Assembly: GCA_958402795.1 (NCBI GenBank)
Contig: CATXUX010000015.1
Coordinates: 12,533-76,532 of the forward strand
Origin: an uncultured Lachnospiraceae bacterium
GTDB lineage: Bacteria; Bacillota; Clostridia; Lachnospirales; Lachnospiraceae
DNA length: 64,000 nucleotides
Reading direction: 5' to 3'
Shown: piece after piece, positions 59,701-64,000 of the stretch
How positions within the stretch are numbered: position 1 is the stretch's first letter
Layout of the letters: every line of letters begins with the position of its first letter
The notes under the pieces: generated by a model
Databases searched by the model: none
Told to the model about the DNA's origin: nothing
Seen by the model: only the letters and a program-made list of their open reading frames with translations
Position numbers and translations under genes: made by a program

Positions 59701-60453
59701 GTTTTCCATCTGCGCAGCCACTTCATCGATGATGTTCATAGCATTTAAGGTGCGGGGATAGCCGATATAGGGCATACACTGCTCCACTACGCTGTACAGT
59801 TTTTCTTTGTCGTTACCCACGCCGAAGTTTCCTGCAGTATGGCCCCGGAGCTGGTTTTCACAGCCGCCCTGAGCAAGAAGGAAACAGAAAGTGATCATTT
59901 CGCGCTCCTGATCATTTAAGCCGGTACGGGTATAATAGTCGCCAAAGCAGTTATCCGCCAGCCAGCGGTTGACATTCCGGCGCAGAATCGGGCCGTCTGT
60001 CTGCACCTTTTCCATGCCCGGTCCGAACAGAGCAACTTGTTTTGCGAGTCCGGCTTCAAAGCGTGTGGATTCTTCGGTTGTACCCTGGGATTCCAAAGGC
60101 AGCTTCACGCCGTGCAGCTCCATGACCTCGTTTGCCGCAACAAGGAAATCATGCGTCCGTCCGATGCCGAGATAGGCTGTGGCCTGATAAATAACTTCCT
60201 TGATCGCAATGGGATCAACCCCGTCATTCAGCGCCGCATGGAGCATATTCCGAAATTCTCCCATGCCCTGACATCCCAGCAGGGCAGAGAGAATACACAA
60301 TGCCCGTTCCTTTTCTGTCAGCTTGCTTGCACTTACTGTCTCACATTGGGAAAAATGAGCTGTAATCTCCACCCATTCCGGATCCGTCTCCTGCATTCTG
60401 CTGTCTACACCATCAAATAACTTTGTCAGTTTTTCCATTGTTTCACGATTCAT
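59698..60453 (-). CDS. Carboxymuconolactone decarboxylase-like protein, two-domain
   Basis: A 251-residue protein with two helical CMD/AhpD-like repeats (about 30-110 and 150-235; ALCILSALLGCQGMGEFRNML and REMITFCFLLAQGGCENQL, cores CILSALLGCQGM and FLLAQGGCENQL). The CxxC of true AhpD is not present; single Cys residues occupy each repeat. Proteins of this kind are often encoded with flavodoxins and aldo/keto reductases, as here. TGAGGT precedes ATG 60453. Promoter of MerR type upstream. Confidence 0.82.
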   Translation of the reverse strand: MNRETMEKLTKLFDGVDSRMQETDPEWVEITAHFSQCETVSASKLTEKERALCILSALLGCQGMGEFRNMLHAALNDGVDPIAIKEVIYQATAYLGIGRTHDFLVAANEVMELHGVKLPLESQGTTEESTRFEAGLAKQVALFGPGMEKVQTDGPILRRNVNRWLADNCFGDYYTRTGLNDQEREMITFCFLLAQGGCENQLRGHTAGNFGVGNDKEKLYSVVEQCMPYIGYPRTLNAMNIIDEVAAQMEN

Positions 60454-60487
60454 TTCAATACCTCACATTTCATTCATTTCAATTCCA

Positions 60488-60518
60488 ATTATATTATCCG
60501 ATTGTTACTATCGGTCAA
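60488..60518 (-). promoter_or_regulatory. MerR-type promoter with 19-bp spacer
   Basis: The minus strand has TTGACC (60513-60518), a 19-bp spacer and TATAAT (60488-60493). The dyad CCGAT-N7-ATCGG (60498-60514) lies in the spacer and reaches the -35. Overlong spacers with a central dyad are the hallmark of MerR-family-activated promoters. No MerR gene is in the window. Confidence 0.6.
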
Positions 60519-60600
60519 GAGATTTTCCAAAATAATCCCGTAAATTTTTTGTGAACGGCAAGAAGGAGCAAACAATTCTGCTGCTTTCAACGTTCAATTT

Positions 60601-61698
60601 TTAAAAGAAGTTGGCGATTTCCTCCATCCTGGATATCTGATCTACATGGAATGGACAGCGATGATTGCAATGGCCGCATTTCAGGCAGTCAGATGCTTTC
60701 TTTTCCAGTTTCTCATAATGACTGTAAGCAAGGCGGTCACCGGCTTTGGCGAGATCATAATATTTATTGATCAAACCGATGTCCAGTCCCGCCGGGCAGG
60801 GTTTGCAGTGATTGCAGTAAACACACTTGCCGCCTGCATCTCGGGGCGCAAAACTGCCAATGACGGAATAGTCCTTTTCTTCCGGCTCTGTCTCCAGAAA
60901 GCCGAGAATCCGATTTAAATCTTCCTTTCCGCGAATCCCCGGCAGAACCGTTAACACGCCCGGCTTATCCAGCGCATATTGCAGACACTGATACTCCGTA
61001 AGTGCCTGACCGAAGGGGGAGGTTTTCGCATCCAAAAGCTGCCCGCCGCTGAATGCTTTCATCACGGAGATTCCGACACCTTCTTTTTCGCAGCGACGGT
61101 ACAGACTCATACGTTCCTCTACATCTCCGATTCCATAATCGCCCTTACGGTAATCATAACCGGGATTGATGCTGAACATCAGCATATCCAGGATTCCCAT
61201 ATCCAGCACCTGATTTGCCAGGGACGGCGTATGGGAGGACAGTCCGATATGCCGAACAACCCCTTGATTTTTTAATTCTTCAATGTATCGAATCACACCT
61301 GCCTTTTCGACTTTCCGCAAATCTGCGGTGTCATCAATACAGTGGATAAAGCCAAAGTCGATATAGTCCGTCTGCAGTGCCTGTAGCTGCCAGTCAACAG
61401 ATCTCTTAATCGTATCCATGTCCGTTGTCCAGCCGTATGTACCGGTTTCATAATTTGCTCCAAAATGAATCTGGAAATACGCCTTATTCCGGCTGCCTTG
61501 CAGTGCCCTGCCGTAGGCCGCAAAAGGCTTTGCCTCTGCTGAGGCCATGTCAAAATAGTTGATTCCCCTCTCCAGAGCATAGTGAACGGTTTCTTCGATT
61601 TCCTGTTCACCGGCCGCCTGAATGGAACTTGTGCCAAGGCCTATGATACTGATTGGTTCCCCTCCGTGGGGCAGCATTCGATATTCCATCTCTTTCAT
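60601..61698 (-). CDS. Aldo/keto reductase with C-terminal ferredoxin domain
   Basis: A 365-residue protein. Residues ~1-265 form an AKR barrel with GLGTSSIQ, INYFDMASAE and a conserved FGFIHCID. Residues ~275-360 contain CVYCNHCKPCPAG and CLKCGHCNHRCP, fitting two [4Fe-4S] clusters. Such AKR-ferredoxin fusions are common in anaerobes; substrates are mostly unknown. Strict AKR tetrad residues include the Asp and Tyr candidates only; His is replaced by context around IHFG. GGAGG precedes ATG 61698. Confidence 0.85.
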   Translation of the reverse strand: MKEMEYRMLPHGGEPISIIGLGTSSIQAAGEQEIEETVHYALERGINYFDMASAEAKPFAAYGRALQGSRNKAYFQIHFGANYETGTYGWTTDMDTIKRSVDWQLQALQTDYIDFGFIHCIDDTADLRKVEKAGVIRYIEELKNQGVVRHIGLSSHTPSLANQVLDMGILDMLMFSINPGYDYRKGDYGIGDVEERMSLYRRCEKEGVGISVMKAFSGGQLLDAKTSPFGQALTEYQCLQYALDKPGVLTVLPGIRGKEDLNRILGFLETEPEEKDYSVIGSFAPRDAGGKCVYCNHCKPCPAGLDIGLINKYYDLAKAGDRLAYSHYEKLEKKASDCLKCGHCNHRCPFHVDQISRMEEIANFF

Positions 61699-61723
61699 AA
61701 TGTACCTCCATCATTTGTTATAT

Positions 61724-63067
61724 TTATATCACCTGAAATATTTTCCACTTCCCGGACTTCTGCCTCCAGATGAATATCACGGCGCGGATGATCCAGTCAC
61801 TGACCATTGCAATCGCGATTCCGATGACACCCATTTGCAGGACAACACCTAAAACCCATGACAGCAATAAGCGCACCGCTATTGTGGAGATGACCGAAAC
61901 ATACATGGTAAATTTTACATCACCTGCCGCCCGAAGTCCATTACTAAGTGCGCCGGAAAAGGGGTAGGCGATGGCATTGAACAGGTTGTGGATCAGAACC
62001 AGTTTGATCACAAGCTGCTTTGTGTCCGGCTCCAACGCATAGAATCTTAAAAATAAGGGAGTCAGCAGGAAAATCAGAAGATTCCATACTGACGAAAGCC
62101 ACAGCGTGATCTTCGTCAATTTCCGAAAGTAGATCTCTGCGGCCTGTATATTCCGGCTTCCCATACACTGTCCAATGACTGTGATAAACACAGGTCCCAT
62201 GGCAACACCGGCCAGAGCCGCCAGAGACCAGATACTTTGCGCCACGCCGTTTGCGGCAATCTGATACGTACCAAAAAGTGCCACAATGCTGCTGAGAGCC
62301 ACCTTTACCAACTGAAAAACGCCATTTTCCAGTCCATTCGGAATGGCAATTCTTAAAATGTGCCGCATAAGATTTCCGTTCCACTGAAAAATCCACTTGC
62401 ACGCATAGAACGCTTCGTTTTTCTTATGGAAACAAAGTGACGTGATAATCACTGCCGAAAATGTGCGCGCAATCAGGGAAGGCCATGCGACACCGGCAAC
62501 ACCTGCGTGGAGCACAAATACGCCGATCAGGTTGCCGATGATATTGATGATATTGGACGCCACAGACAGATACATGGTCACGCTGGTCTTTCCCATGCTG
62601 CGGAAAAGAGCGGCGCCGGCATTATAAACTGCCAGAGCCGGATAGGAATATGCGGAAATTTTCAGATAGGTAATGCACGCCTGCATCACATCGCATTCCA
62701 CTTTTCCAAACATCAGAAGAAGGATTCTCTCATTTCCGATCAGCACAAATACAGAAACCAGCGTTGAAAAAATCACGGAGAACAGCAAAAGCTGGCTTGC
62801 GGATTCCCCGGCAGCGTCCATCTCCTTTCTGCCGATATACTGGCTGATTACCACCACTCCGCCGGATGCCAGTGCCGTAAACAGATAAATAAAAATCGTG
62901 TTAAACTGGTTTACCAGGGAAACGCCGGATACTGCCGCTTCCCCGGCATAGCTGACGACCAGGGTGTCTGCCAGCCCGACAAGCATGACTAGCAGCTGTT
63001 CTAAAAACAGTGGGACAATCATCTCTTTTAATGCTTTATTTGAAAATAATTCTACTTGCTGATTCAT
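61724..63067 (-). CDS. MATE-family efflux transporter
   Basis: A 447-residue membrane protein with 12 predicted helices and two MatE halves (MIVPLFLEQLLVMLVGLADT at the start; a second bundle from about 235). It exports cationic compounds using an ion gradient. ATG 63067 has AAAGGAAAAGG upstream; ATG 63094 overlapping the previous gene is the alternative. Lies between DUF4405 and the reductase in one likely operon. Confidence 0.88.
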   Translation of the reverse strand: MNQQVELFSNKALKEMIVPLFLEQLLVMLVGLADTLVVSYAGEAAVSGVSLVNQFNTIFIYLFTALASGGVVVISQYIGRKEMDAAGESASQLLLFSVIFSTLVSVFVLIGNERILLLMFGKVECDVMQACITYLKISAYSYPALAVYNAGAALFRSMGKTSVTMYLSVASNIINIIGNLIGVFVLHAGVAGVAWPSLIARTFSAVIITSLCFHKKNEAFYACKWIFQWNGNLMRHILRIAIPNGLENGVFQLVKVALSSIVALFGTYQIAANGVAQSIWSLAALAGVAMGPVFITVIGQCMGSRNIQAAEIYFRKLTKITLWLSSVWNLLIFLLTPLFLRFYALEPDTKQLVIKLVLIHNLFNAIAYPFSGALSNGLRAAGDVKFTMYVSVISTIAVRLLLSWVLGVVLQMGVIGIAIAMVSDWIIRAVIFIWRQKSGKWKIFQVI

Positions 63068-63094
63068 GCCTTTTCCTTTGCTATATCCTTTCAT

Positions 63095-63697
63095 TCATTC
63101 TTTTTCGCTGATTTTCGCTCTTCTTTTCGAAGGTTTACCGGAAATCTTTCCGATTCCCCGGATTAGATAGAAACTGACAAAAATCCAGAATCCCATCATC
63201 GCAATATACTCTGCAAACACGGATATTGCACTTTGCTCAAAATCAAAAAATGCAAATTGATTTTTCAGGAACATATAAGAAACAATGTCCTTTTGGATGA
63301 AGCAGAACAACCCGTATCCGGCGATCACGGCGGCGGCCAGACGCAGTCCCCACACCGCCGCGCCCGGCAGTTTCCTTCCTTTCAAAAGTTTTCGGAACAT
63401 TCCCACGATCATTCCCCAGTGCATTCCCAAATGAACGCTCATCAGTACAAATCCCCAATAAGAAGCTGCCATGTGTATACTTCTCGCAGCAGCCATCGGC
63501 CCGTCTATCGGAAGCGCTGCAAACACATGGCGTGACAAGACGATTCCGCTATATCCAAGACAAAGCATGGAAATCAGCACGCTGAAATTAACGATTGTCT
63601 GCAGGATGCGCAGAGGCCTGTATTTTCCTTTAAACAGATTGCCATACCACCGGATGTTAAGAATATGATGATTTTCATTTTTGGTTTCATGAGTCAT
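63095..63697 (-). CDS. DUF4405 membrane protein (cytochrome b561-like)
   Basis: A 200-residue protein with four transmembrane helices (about 32-52, 73-97, 114-134, 160-182). Conserved His residues occur in helices (LSRHVF, SIHMAAS, SVHLGMHWGM), suggesting haem or metal binding in a membrane redox protein; DUF4405 is assigned from memory. Located 13 nt after the flavodoxin gene. Confidence 0.75.
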   Translation of the reverse strand: MTHETKNENHHILNIRWYGNLFKGKYRPLRILQTIVNFSVLISMLCLGYSGIVLSRHVFAALPIDGPMAAARSIHMAASYWGFVLMSVHLGMHWGMIVGMFRKLLKGRKLPGAAVWGLRLAAAVIAGYGLFCFIQKDIVSYMFLKNQFAFFDFEQSAISVFAEYIAMMGFWIFVSFYLIRGIGKISGKPSKRRAKISEKE

Positions 63698-63710
63698 TCA
63701 CCCTTTCCCA

Positions 63711-64000
63711 TCATCTGGATAAGCCGAGTTCAGCCACCCATTCGTTTACGCTGCTTTCTGCGTCGGTTACACTGGATGCTCCAATATGAAGTCCGTCAAG
63801 AACAGTTGCTCCCGGCTCCAAATTCTGAATTTCTTCAATCGCATCAGAGAATGCACTGCCGCCGGAGGTACAGAAGGGGATCACCGTTTTTCCGCTGAAA
63901 TCATACTCGTCAAAAAAACTGTACATGACCATGGGCATTCCATACCACCATATTGCGTAATCAAATTGATACAATTTCAAAATCGGAGCTATCGTTTTTT
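63711..64000 (-). CDS. Flavodoxin, N-terminal part outside the window
   Basis: At least 96 residues of a flavodoxin open to the right edge. Visible motifs are YAIWWYGMPMVMYSFFDEYD and GKTVIPFCTSGGSAF, typical of long-chain flavodoxin-fold oxidoreductases near the FMN site, and a C-terminal VNEWVAELGL helix. First visible gene of the flavodoxin-DUF4405-MATE-reductase operon. Confidence 0.8.
   Translation of the reverse strand, partial: KTIAPILKLYQFDYAIWWYGMPMVMYSFFDEYDFSGKTVIPFCTSGGSAFSDAIEEIQNLEPGATVLDGLHIGASSVTDAESSVNEWVAELGLSR

Noticed and set aside
1..64000. rRNA, tRNA, CRISPR arrays, intact transposases or integrases
   Set aside because: None recognised by eye on either strand; a tRNAscan or Infernal run would settle small RNAs.

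Overview
The window reads as chromosome of a spore-forming, anaerobic Clostridia, most likely a gut Lachnospiraceae. The evidence is a conserved sporulation backbone (spo0A, spoIVB and the full spoIIIAA-AH operon), a block running asp23-nusB-xseA-xseB-ispA-dxs-tlyA-nadK-argR-recN, a split cobalamin methionine synthase, a [FeFe]-hydrogenase-like protein and strong GGAGG ribosome binding sites. No rRNA, tRNA, CRISPR array or intact transposase was found. Species cannot be named from the sequence alone.

Positions 1-37.7 kb are nearly all transcribed leftwards. In transcription order from the right they hold the spoIIIA operon; a five-gene cluster joining a CUT1-type ABC importer without an ATPase to a HlyD/MacA-like adaptor and a MacB-like membrane protein; prfC; the housekeeping and isoprenoid block; recN-spoIVB-spo0A; glgA-metF-(MetH activation domain)-metH-hydrogenase-like; alaS; and a PfkB sugar kinase followed by a GH3 glucosidase. 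A 170-bp structured repeat with inverted ends sits between spoIIIAE and spoIIIAF. A 77-bp internally deleted relative lies in the leader of the divergent LytTR/GHKL two-component operon at 37.7-39.9 kb.

Positions 40-53.8 kb form a carbohydrate locus. It has two GPH-type sugar symporters, GH5, GH30 and GH78-like enzymes without signal peptides, a GH3 enzyme anchored in the membrane at both ends, a lipoprotein, a small membrane protein and a divergent AraC-type regulator. The set suggests uptake and dismantling of small, possibly rhamnosylated, beta-glucosides (inference).

Positions 53.9-60.5 kb are a visibly AT-richer accessory patch. It carries an ABC-F antibiotic-resistance-type ATPase with a leader peptide and alternative hairpins, a duplicated tfoX-DUF1810 unit whose two copies lost opposite halves by in-frame deletion, fragments of a restriction specificity subunit and of a mobile-element protein domain, a small membrane peptide, an autoregulated-looking membrane protein/HTH pair with two 20-bp operators, and flavodoxin C-terminal remnants. 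The right end (60-64 kb) is a redox cluster: a carboxymuconolactone decarboxylase-like protein behind a MerR-style 19-bp-spacer promoter, then an upstream operon of flavodoxin (cut by the window edge), DUF4405, MATE and an Fe-S aldo/keto reductase.

CDS coordinates include the stop codon. Start sites were chosen from Shine-Dalgarno spacing, so several genes are shorter than their longest open frame. Protein family names come from recognised motifs, not from database searches.
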